Assembly: GCF_001449115.1 (NCBI RefSeq) | Contig: NZ_LAIJ01000001.1 | Coordinates: 62,001 to 126,000 of the forward strand | Reading direction: 5' to 3' | DNA: 64,000 nt | From: Occallatibacter gabretensis | Lineage (GTDB): Bacteria > Acidobacteriota > Terriglobia > Terriglobales > Acidobacteriaceae | Shown: piece by piece, positions 52,190 to 59,873 of the stretch | Layout: each line of letters starts with the position of its first letter | How positions within the stretch are numbered: position 1 is the stretch's first letter | Notes under the pieces: model-generated | The model's input: only the letters and a program-made list of their open reading frames with translations | Told to the model about the DNA's origin: nothing | Databases searched by the model: none | Position numbers and translations under genes: made by a program

Positions 52190-53368
52190 CTAGTATGCTG
52201 CAATGCCTGTAATGCTATGGCCGAGGATCAATGCGTGGATGTCGTGCGTGCCTTCGTAGGTCTTGACGGATTCAAGATTCATGCTGTGACGCATGATGGG
52301 GTAGTCATCCGTGATGCCGTTTGCACCGAGAATGTCGCGGGCCATGCGGGCTGTTTCAAGCGCCATCCAGACATTATTACGCTTGGCCAGCGAGATGTGT
52401 TCATGGCCGACTTTGCCTGCGTCCTTGAGGCGGCCCACGTGGAGGCTGAGGAGTTGCGCCTTGGAGATTTCACTGATCATCCAGACGAGCTTCTCCTGGA
52501 TAAGCTGGTGGCTGGCGATGGGCTGGTTGTGAAATTGTTTCCTGGTCTGGGCGTATTGCAGCGCGGTCGAGTAGCAGTCCATGGCTGCGCCGATGGCTCC
52601 CCAGCTGATGCCGTAGCGGGCCTGGTTGAGACACATCAGTGGGCTCTTGAGACCGCCAGTGCCAGGAAGAAGATTGCTGGCCGGAATATGCACGTCTACG
52701 AGCGAGAGGCCGCTTGTGATGGAGGCGCGGAGGGACCATTTGCCGTGGACATCTTTGGCGGAAAAGCCGGGGCGGTCTGTTTCAACGAGGAAGCCGCGTA
52801 CGCGATTATCCTCGTTTTCGACTTTGGCCCAGATGACGGCGACGTCGGCGATGGAGCCGGAGGTAATCCACATCTTTTCGCCGTTCAGGATGTAACCGTC
52901 GCCCGATTTGCGCGCTGTGGTGGTCATGCCGCCGGGATTAGAGCCAAAGCCGGGCTCGGTCAGGCCGAAGCAGCCGAGCTTTTCGCCCTTGGCGAGCGCG
53001 GGGAGCCAGGTATTTTTCTGTTCGTCCGAACCGAAGGTATAGATGGGATACATTACCAGCGCTGATTGCACGCTGACGAAGCTGCGGAAGCCGGAGTCGC
53101 CCCGTTCGAGCTCCTGCATGACGAGGCCATATTCCACATTCGACATGCCGGCGCATCCATAGCCTTCGAGATTTGCGCCGAAGAAGCCGAGTTCGCCCAT
53201 CGTTGGGATCAACTCGCGCGGGAATCGGCCTTCGCGGAAGCACTCTTCGATGATCGGGACGAGGTTGTCATCGACAAAGCCCCGTGCTGTCTTGCGGACG
53301 AGCAGTTCATCTTCACTGAAGCCAGCGTCGAGATGAAGAAAATCCACATTCTGAAACTTGAAACCCAT
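52190..53368 (-). CDS. Glutaryl-CoA dehydrogenase-like acyl-CoA dehydrogenase
   Basis: 392-aa flavoenzyme. CFGLTEPGFGSNPGGM and WITSGSIADVAVIWAKVE are FAD/substrate segments; the catalytic Glu lies in TYEGTHDIHALILGHSITG. This C-terminal block and RASITSGLSLVDVHIP match glutaryl-CoA dehydrogenases (lysine/tryptophan catabolism, glutaryl-CoA to crotonyl-CoA). Upstream on the same strand, with a gap of five bases, is the MlaF-like ABC ATPase, so it may be cotranscribed with the transporter. Other acyl-CoA dehydrogenases remain possible. Confidence 0.92.
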   Translation of the reverse strand: MGFKFQNVDFLHLDAGFSEDELLVRKTARGFVDDNLVPIIEECFREGRFPRELIPTMGELGFFGANLEGYGCAGMSNVEYGLVMQELERGDSGFRSFVSVQSALVMYPIYTFGSDEQKNTWLPALAKGEKLGCFGLTEPGFGSNPGGMTTTARKSGDGYILNGEKMWITSGSIADVAVIWAKVENEDNRVRGFLVETDRPGFSAKDVHGKWSLRASITSGLSLVDVHIPASNLLPGTGGLKSPLMCLNQARYGISWGAIGAAMDCYSTALQYAQTRKQFHNQPIASHQLIQEKLVWMISEISKAQLLSLHVGRLKDAGKVGHEHISLAKRNNVWMALETARMARDILGANGITDDYPIMRHSMNLESVKTYEGTHDIHALILGHSITGIAAY

Positions 53369-53373
53369 CGTTC

Positions 53374-54207
53374 TTACTCCAGAAATTCGCGTACAAATTC
53401 ATTTTCACTATGCACCAGCTCATGCAGCGAGCCATCGAAGATCAGCCCTCCTTCATTGAGCATGAGGAAGGTAGTGCTTGTATGCGTTTCGCCCTCGGGG
53501 AGCGGGACCATTACGTTTTTTTCCTCGTCGAAGCGGTGCGTGCACATGGTAAACGCATCCTGCAGGCGATGCGTCACCAGCAGCGACGGTGTTTTGTAAA
53601 CATCGCGCTGCTTGACGATCAGCTCAATGATCGTAGTGGAAGTGACGGGGTCGAGGCCGCCGGTGGGCGAATCATAAAGCAGCAGCTCGGGATAGTGAAT
53701 CAGCGCGCGCGCGATGGCAACGCGGCGGCGCATTCCGCCGGACAGGCTGGAGGGAAAGAGGGAAAAGGTTTGTTCGAGGCCGACGAAGCGCAGCGCGACG
53801 TGAACGCGCTCGTCGATTTCCTCGTCCGGGGTCCGCTCCTGAACAAGCTGGTAGGCGACATTGTCGCGGACGGTGAGCGAATCAAAGAGCGCGCCCTCCT
53901 GAAAGACCATACCGGTACGTGCGCGCATGGGGATGAGCTTGTGTTCCGGCAGGCCGGTGATGGTCTCGCCGAGGATGGCCACGGTGCCGGAGTCAGGCTG
54001 GACGAGGCCATTGGCAGTTTTGAGCAGTACGCTTTTGCCGACGCCCGCCGGGCCGAGAAGAATGCGCGTTTCGCCGGGAGCGACGGAAAAGCTGATGTTC
54101 TTGAGGACCGGTGGCCCGTCAAAGGAGACCGTTATATCGCGAAACTCGAGAACTGGCCCAATGGCTTCGGGCGCGGATTCGACGGGAGATGCGAGCGGCG
54201 CATTCAT
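53374..54207 (-). CDS. ABC transporter ATP-binding protein, MlaF-like
   Basis: 277 aa. Walker A GPAGVGKSVLL, Q-loop region MVFQEGALFDSLTVRDNVAY, ABC signature LSGGMRRRVAIARAL and Walker B LLLYDSPTGGLDP are intact. The GLVQPDSGTVAILGETITGL style and the partner permease identify the Mla/Mkl lipid-transport group, which moves phospholipids between membranes. Its ATG overlaps the permease stop (TGATG). No MCE-domain (MlaD) gene is in the window. Confidence 0.93.
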   Translation of the reverse strand: MNAPLASPVESAPEAIGPVLEFRDITVSFDGPPVLKNISFSVAPGETRILLGPAGVGKSVLLKTANGLVQPDSGTVAILGETITGLPEHKLIPMRARTGMVFQEGALFDSLTVRDNVAYQLVQERTPDEEIDERVHVALRFVGLEQTFSLFPSSLSGGMRRRVAIARALIHYPELLLYDSPTGGLDPVTSTTIIELIVKQRDVYKTPSLLVTHRLQDAFTMCTHRFDEEKNVMVPLPEGETHTSTTFLMLNEGGLIFDGSLHELVHSENEFVREFLE

Positions 54208-54977
54208 CAGAAGCTGACCAGAACGATGCTGACAAGCAGGTCCACGAAGATGATGAGAACGGAGGCAAAGACCACGGCCTTGATGGTGGACTGGCCGACA
54301 CCCTGCGTACCGCCGGTTGTCCTCATGCCATAAAAGCAGCCGATGGTGGCAATGATGAAACCGAAGAAGAGCGGCTTGGCAAGGCCCTGCAGAATGTCGC
54401 GGAAGTGCAGGTGCTGGTAAGCCATGGAGAAGTACTGGGTGCCGTTCTGGTCGTTCATGAAGACGGTAACGGCTGCGCCGCCGAGGATGCCGCAGAAGTC
54501 CGCAACGATGGTGAGAAAGAAGAGCATGACGGTGCAGGCGACGACGCGCGGCGTGGCCAGTTTTCGCATGGGGTCGACGCCGAGGGCACGCATGGCGTCA
54601 ATCTGCTCCGTTACGACCATGGAGCCGAGTTCGCTGGCCATGGACGAGGCGTTGCGGCCGGAGACCATGATGCCGGTAAGGACCGGGCCGAGTTCGCGAA
54701 TCATGGACATGGCGACGAACTGACCGGTGACGGCTGTGGCGCCGAACTGCTCAAGCGTAGCTGAGGACTGGATGGCCAGCACGCCGCCGGTGAAAAAGCC
54801 TGCGAAGACGACGATGAGGACAGATCCGACCCCAATGATGTCGCACTGAACGATGATGTCAGACCAATAAATGGGTGAACTGAAGAGATTCAGCGCAGCG
54901 CGCGTGGCGAACAGGAAATATTCCTGCAGGGAGAGGACAAATTCTTTGGCTGCTCTATCGATGGATTCGATTGCCAT
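54207..54977 (-). CDS. ABC transporter permease, MlaE-like
   Basis: 256 aa with about six helices; FFTGGVLAIQSSATLEQFGA, IRELGPVLTGIMVSGRNASSMASELGSMVVTEQIDAMRALGVDPMRKLATPRVVACTV carries the conserved MlaE (permease) signature and the interface to MlaF. It is the first gene of the minus-strand block that continues with the ATPase and the glutaryl-CoA dehydrogenase. Divergent from the otsA fusion, which starts about 190 bases away. Confidence 0.94.
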   Translation of the reverse strand: MAIESIDRAAKEFVLSLQEYFLFATRAALNLFSSPIYWSDIIVQCDIIGVGSVLIVVFAGFFTGGVLAIQSSATLEQFGATAVTGQFVAMSMIRELGPVLTGIMVSGRNASSMASELGSMVVTEQIDAMRALGVDPMRKLATPRVVACTVMLFFLTIVADFCGILGGAAVTVFMNDQNGTQYFSMAYQHLHFRDILQGLAKPLFFGFIIATIGCFYGMRTTGGTQGVGQSTIKAVVFASVLIIFVDLLVSIVLVSF

Positions 54978-55169
54978 TCAGACGACAGAATAGCGCATTA
55001 GTGGGCTACCGCAGGAACCTAATTGCTCCAGTGCACTGATTTTGCGTGGCTTCTCTGCCTAGACAGCAGGAGGAGCGATTGGCGCATCTAACCAGAGAAG
55101 GCTGCCGGTGTGTCCGACCCAGACCGGCTCATTATTGTTGTTTTCTTCTATTTATTCCGGAGGGTTGGA

Positions 55170-57503
55170 ATGCGGTCTTTTCGTTTACAGTTGATCCTTT
55201 CCCTTGTGGTTTGCGTCACTGTGGTTTCGCTGGCTTCAACTTATTTTGAAGTGCTGGCACATAAACATATCCTTCGTCTGGAGCTGGAGCGACGTGCATC
55301 CTCGTTTGGTGAAGTCCTACAGCCTTCGTTTGAGCAGGCTTTAGCCACTGCGCAGGGATCGGAGCAAAGTCCTTCTTATTACACTCCGTTGTTTGGCCGG
55401 CATGACGGAGCAGTCGCGGTTGCGCTTTACGATGCGCAGGGAAAGCTGCTGGCTGCCTCCGGTCCGGCGTCGGTTCTTTATGCAATCCATCCCGGTCCGA
55501 TCCAGTCCACTCTGAAGCGTGGGACCAATTCAGCTCAGTTTAGCCATACAGGAAGCTTTGACTGGCTGGAGGAGGCAGTGCCACTCCATGTGAATGGAAA
55601 TATTGCCGGTGCGCTGGTGGTCATGCAGGATGCGAATGCGATTCGCGCGGAAAACGCCATGGTGTGGCGCCACACTTTCTGGCGGATTGCAGTGTCGGTG
55701 GTTTTGATTGTGGGCATAACGGCGCTGATGGTGAGCTGGTTCCTGATGCGCCCGGCAAAGCAGCTGGCGGAACGACTCCGTCGTTTGCGTCTTGGACACG
55801 CGGGAGCCGATGAGCGCACTCATGGAAGAGAGATGAGCTTATTTACGCCGCTGGCGCGTGAGATGGAGACAATCACGGAAAGCCTGATTGAGGCGCGGGC
55901 CGCTGCCGCCACAGAAGCACGGCTGCGTGACGCGGGCGAGAGCTTGTGGACCGCGGAACGGCTAACGGCGCATGTGCGGCAGCGTGGCGGCACTGGAAAA
56001 GATGTGGGCCGCATCTTCGCGGTCTCCAATCGCGAGCCGTATATGCATGTTCGCCAGGGCAAGGAGACTGTGTGCGTGGTTCCGCCGAGCGGACTGGTGA
56101 CGGCGATTGAGCCGGTTCTTCGCGCCTGCGACGGCGTGTGGGTGGCATCGGGCAGCGGCAGCGAAGATCGCGCGACGGTGGATGAGTTTGACCGGCTGCG
56201 GGTTCCGCCGGACGACCCGCGTTATACACTGCGCCGCGTGTGGCTGACGCCGGAGGAAGAATCGCACTATTACGATGGTTTTGCGAATGAGGGGCTCTGG
56301 CCGCTCTGCCATATTGCGCATACGCGGCCTATCTTTCGCGCGGCAGACTGGGAGGCGTACCAGGAGGTAAATCGCAAATTTGCCGATGCACTGCTGCATG
56401 AGATGGAAGGCAGCGAAGCTCCGTTCGTTTTTGTGCAGGATTATCACTTTGCGCTGTTGCCGCGAATGATCAAGAATGCGCGTCCCGATGCGCGCGTGGC
56501 GATTTTCTGGCATATTCCGTGGCCAAATCCGGAGGCGTTCGGTATTTGCCCGTGGCAGGCAGATTTGATCGACGGATTGCTGGGCGCAGATCTGATCGGG
56601 TTTCATATTCCGCTGCACTGCAATAATTTTCTGGATACTGTGGACCGGGTGCTGGAATCGCGTACGGACCGCGAACATATGACGGCACGACGCGGAGGCC
56701 ACGTGACTACGGTGCGCGCGTATCCGATCAGCGTGGCGTTTGATGGATCCAACAGCGACCGGGTTACTGCAAGTCCAACGCTCGATGAACTGTTGCGGCC
56801 TTTAGGCACGCAGGCGGAGCGCGTGATTCTCGGTGTGGACCGCATGGATTACACCAAGGGCATTGTCGAGCGGCTGATGGCGTTTGAGCGGCTGCTGGAA
56901 GAGCATCCATGGCACCGGGAGCGCGTGACGATGGTGCAGATCGCCGCGCCGAGCCGCACGCGAATTCCGAGCTATATCGAGTTGACCCACCAGGTGGAGT
57001 CGCGCGTGGCGGAGATCAATTCGCGCTTTGGCACGCAGAACTGGAAACCGGTGGTTCTGATGGCGCGGCAGTGCAGCCATGAAGAGGTGTCGCAGTGGTA
57101 TCGCGTGGCGGATTTATGTCTTGTGACCTCTCTGCATGACGGCATGAACCTGGTGGCGAAGGAATATATTGCGGCGCGCGGGGATGAGGACGGTGTACTG
57201 ATACTGAGCAAATTTACCGGTGCGGCGGTGGAGTTGCGCGATGCGCTGATTGTGAATCCGTATGACATTGACGGCGTAGCCGAGGCGATGCATCGCGGCC
57301 TGGAGATGGAGCATATGGAGCGCCGGCAGCGCATGGTCCGCATGAGACGTCATGTGATGGAGCACAACGTCTATCGCTGGGCCGCGTCTGTACTGGGAGA
57401 CTTGCGCGAGCTGCACATTGAAAACGCAGAGCCCGCCAGCGGGTTGAAGCATGAGCCCATTGTTGTGCGCGTACGCGATGAGCCGCGCCGCAAGAGCGCA
57501 TAG
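55170..57503 (+). CDS. otsA: Trehalose-6-phosphate synthase fused to a membrane sensor/HAMP module
   Basis: 777 aa. The ATG at 55170 follows a GGAGGG site; a GTG 60 bases upstream is rejected for this reason. TM1 about 5-27, an extracytoplasmic domain about 28-168, TM2 about 170-193, a HAMP-like linker about 194-245 (RPAKQLAERLRRLRLG). A GT20 domain about 282-760 follows: VSNREPYMHV, FVQDYHFALLP, HIPWPNPEAFGICPW, VDRMDYTKGIVERL, LVTSLHDGMNLVAKEYIAAR, LILSKFTGAA, with the substrate-binding Arg, Lys, Asp and Glu kept. The reaction is UDP-glucose plus glucose 6-phosphate to trehalose 6-phosphate. The sensory part would place it at the inner membrane and may gate activity. otsB follows 25 bases later. 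Confidence 0.93.
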   Translation: MRSFRLQLILSLVVCVTVVSLASTYFEVLAHKHILRLELERRASSFGEVLQPSFEQALATAQGSEQSPSYYTPLFGRHDGAVAVALYDAQGKLLAASGPASVLYAIHPGPIQSTLKRGTNSAQFSHTGSFDWLEEAVPLHVNGNIAGALVVMQDANAIRAENAMVWRHTFWRIAVSVVLIVGITALMVSWFLMRPAKQLAERLRRLRLGHAGADERTHGREMSLFTPLAREMETITESLIEARAAAATEARLRDAGESLWTAERLTAHVRQRGGTGKDVGRIFAVSNREPYMHVRQGKETVCVVPPSGLVTAIEPVLRACDGVWVASGSGSEDRATVDEFDRLRVPPDDPRYTLRRVWLTPEEESHYYDGFANEGLWPLCHIAHTRPIFRAADWEAYQEVNRKFADALLHEMEGSEAPFVFVQDYHFALLPRMIKNARPDARVAIFWHIPWPNPEAFGICPWQADLIDGLLGADLIGFHIPLHCNNFLDTVDRVLESRTDREHMTARRGGHVTTVRAYPISVAFDGSNSDRVTASPTLDELLRPLGTQAERVILGVDRMDYTKGIVERLMAFERLLEEHPWHRERVTMVQIAAPSRTRIPSYIELTHQVESRVAEINSRFGTQNWKPVVLMARQCSHEEVSQWYRVADLCLVTSLHDGMNLVAKEYIAARGDEDGVLILSKFTGAAVELRDALIVNPYDIDGVAEAMHRGLEMEHMERRQRMVRMRRHVMEHNVYRWAASVLGDLRELHIENAEPASGLKHEPIVVRVRDEPRRKSA

Positions 57504-57528
57504 ATAGAGGAGTGGGTAGAGGAATTTT

Positions 57529-58398
57529 ATGACGAACGAAACGTTATCGAAACTGGATCAGTTCTTCGCAAGCTTTGCGAGCAATCACGTTCCGCTGCTT
57601 CTGCTTGACTATGATGGAACGCTTGCGCCCTTCCGCGTAGACCGCTCCAAGGCAAAGCCGTTCAAGGGAGTACGTGAGGCTCTGGGGCGCATCCAGGCTG
57701 AAAGGCAGACGCGGATTGTGGTCATCACGGGGCGTCCTGCGTGCGAGATTTCGTTGCTGCTGCGCGGTTATCCGCCGGTGGTGGAGCAGCCTGTGGAAGT
57801 CTGGGGACTGCATGGAGCAGAGCGGCTGCATCCGGACGGGAGACGCGAGATCGATGAGCCGGCGCCTGAGACACGGCGGACGCTGGATCAGGTGCGTGAG
57901 TATCTGCGGCACCACAACCTGGGCGGCGAGTTTGAAGATAAGCCTAATGCGGCGGTGATGCACTGGCGTGGGGCTTCAGCGCGCACAGCGAAGTTTATTG
58001 AGCAGCGCACGCGGGAGATGTTTGAGCCACTGGCAGCGCGCCCGGGGCTGAATCTGCTGGAGTTTGAATCGGGGCTGGAGCTGCGAGCGGGACGAAATAA
58101 GGGCGACGCGGTGCGTGCGCTTGCAGCGGAGATGCCTGCGGGAACCCCGATTACCTACCTGGGCGACGATTACACAGACGAGACCGCGTTTCGCGCGGTG
58201 AATGAGACTGACGCGCCGCATCTGAGTGTGCTGGTTAAGCCAGCGAAGCGGGAGACATCGGCCGAGGTATGGCTGCGGCCGCCGAGCGAGTTAAGGGGGT
58301 TTCTGAAGCGGTGGTGGAAGGCCGCGCCGAAGCTATCCAACGCGCGGAGCGCGCCTGCAGAGTGGGGCGATGAAGAGGAACTGGAGCAGGCGAGTTAG
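57529..58398 (+). CDS. otsB: Trehalose-6-phosphate phosphatase
   Basis: 289-aa HAD phosphatase removing phosphate from trehalose 6-phosphate. Motif I LLDYDGTLAPF, motif II-like VITGRPA, conserved EVWGLHGAERL, FEDKPNAAVMHWR and motif III GDDYTDETAF are present; the catalytic Asp pair is in DYDGT. It lies in the same unit as the otsA fusion. Length is normal. Confidence 0.95.
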   Translation: MTNETLSKLDQFFASFASNHVPLLLLDYDGTLAPFRVDRSKAKPFKGVREALGRIQAERQTRIVVITGRPACEISLLLRGYPPVVEQPVEVWGLHGAERLHPDGRREIDEPAPETRRTLDQVREYLRHHNLGGEFEDKPNAAVMHWRGASARTAKFIEQRTREMFEPLAARPGLNLLEFESGLELRAGRNKGDAVRALAAEMPAGTPITYLGDDYTDETAFRAVNETDAPHLSVLVKPAKRETSAEVWLRPPSELRGFLKRWWKAAPKLSNARSAPAEWGDEEELEQAS

Positions 58399-58436
58399 AG
58401 TTGATCAGGCGGCGTTAGTGGTGGCGGGACGCGCGG

Positions 58437-59873
58437 CTACTCGCGGATACGTTTACGGATTTCGATGTTGAGGCGCTTGATCTTCTGGTTGAGCGTGGAG
58501 AGCGGAATGCGGAACTGCTCGGCGGCATCGGTCTGATTCCAGTTGCAGCGCTCCAGCTTTTCAACGATGATGCGGCGCTCGATGTCTTCTAGGATGTCGA
58601 AGAGCGAGGCGTTGGGGTTGTGCTCAAGGAGCGCATCCTGGAAACTGCGGCCTGTGATGTGGCCTGGAAGCAGTTCCGAGCCGATGAGCTGGTTCGAGGA
58701 GAGAACGACGCCGCGCTCGATCGCGTTTTCAAGCTCGCGGACATTGCCGGGCCACTCGTAATCAATGAGTGCACGCATGGCGTCCGACGAAAGCCTGCGT
58801 AGGGGAAAGCCGTTTTCATTTGAATAGAGATCAAGGAAGTGCTGCACGAGCGGAGGAATGTCCTCGCGGCGGGCGCGCAGTGGCGGCAGATCCACGGTAA
58901 TGACGTTGAGGCGGTAATAGAGGTCTTCCCGAAATTTGCCTTCGCGCACGGCCTGGCGCAGATCGACATTGGTGGCGGTAATGATGCGGACGTCGACCTG
59001 AATTTCCTGGATGCCGCCGAGGTGCATGAAGCGCTTGTCCTGCAGGGCACGAAGGATCTTAGCCTGCGTGTCAAAGCCCATGGTGGCGATTTCGTCGAGG
59101 AAGAGCGTTCCGCCGTTGGCGACTTCAAAGAGGCCTTTCTTGGAAGCGACGGCGGAGGTAAATGCGCCCTTGACGTGGCCGAAGAGGGTGGATTCGAGCA
59201 GCTCCGAAGGCATGGCGCCGGTGTTAATGGGCACAAAAGGCTTATCACGGCGCGGCGAGTTGGCGTGAATAGCCTTGGCGATTAGCTCCTTGCCGGTGCC
59301 GCTCTCGCCCTGAATGAGCACAGTGGAGCGCGAGGGAGCGATCTGCGCTACAAGATCAAAGATGCGCAGCATGGCGTCGCTTTTGCCGACTATGTTGCTG
59401 AAGTTATAGCGCTGCTTGAGGGTGCGCTTGAGCTGGAGGTTTTCTTCCTCGGCGCGGCGGCGCGCTACGGCGGAGCGAATGTCGGCGAGGAGCTTCTCGT
59501 TGTCCCATGGCTTCTGGACGAAGTTTTCCGCGCCGGCGCGAATGGCTTCAACGACATTGTCCACGGTGCCGTAGGCGGTGATCATGATGACGGGCGTTTC
59601 CGGCTGCCGCTCCTTGATGAGCGGAAGCAGCTCGAGGCCGGTGCGGCCGGGAAGCGCCAGATCGAGGAGGATGAGATCGAAGTTGTCGAGCTCGAGAATG
59701 CGCAGTCCCTGGTCGCCGTCGGAGGCCATCTTGACGTTGTAGCCCTCAAGGGTGAGGAGCACTTCGAGCGAATCGCGGATGGCGGCTTCATCGTCGATGA
59801 CAAGGATGCGGGCCGTGGAGGTGCCAGTAGGCGCTGCAGTGGATGTATTGAACGATAGGTCGACCTCAGGCAT
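58437..59873 (-). CDS. Sigma-54-dependent NtrC-family response regulator
   Basis: 478 aa: receiver about 22-140 (acidic pair D27-D28, phosphoacceptor D71 in LLDLALPG), AAA+ ATPase about 160-400 with Walker A GESGTGKE and the sigma-54-contacting GAFTSA loop, and a C-terminal Fis-type helix-turn-helix (CNWNQTDAAEQFRIPLSTLNQKI). It activates RpoN promoters when phosphorylated. Its ATG overlaps the end of the histidine kinase gene by eight bases, so the two form a two-component pair. Targets unknown. Confidence 0.96.
   Translation of the reverse strand: MPEVDLSFNTSTAAPTGTSTARILVIDDEAAIRDSLEVLLTLEGYNVKMASDGDQGLRILELDNFDLILLDLALPGRTGLELLPLIKERQPETPVIMITAYGTVDNVVEAIRAGAENFVQKPWDNEKLLADIRSAVARRRAEEENLQLKRTLKQRYNFSNIVGKSDAMLRIFDLVAQIAPSRSTVLIQGESGTGKELIAKAIHANSPRRDKPFVPINTGAMPSELLESTLFGHVKGAFTSAVASKKGLFEVANGGTLFLDEIATMGFDTQAKILRALQDKRFMHLGGIQEIQVDVRIITATNVDLRQAVREGKFREDLYYRLNVITVDLPPLRARREDIPPLVQHFLDLYSNENGFPLRRLSSDAMRALIDYEWPGNVRELENAIERGVVLSSNQLIGSELLPGHITGRSFQDALLEHNPNASLFDILEDIERRIIVEKLERCNWNQTDAAEQFRIPLSTLNQKIKRLNIEIRKRIRE

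Noticed and set aside
52133..53065. A 310-codon plus-strand frame
   Set aside because: It is antisense to the glutaryl-CoA dehydrogenase-like gene, whose active-site motif is intact.
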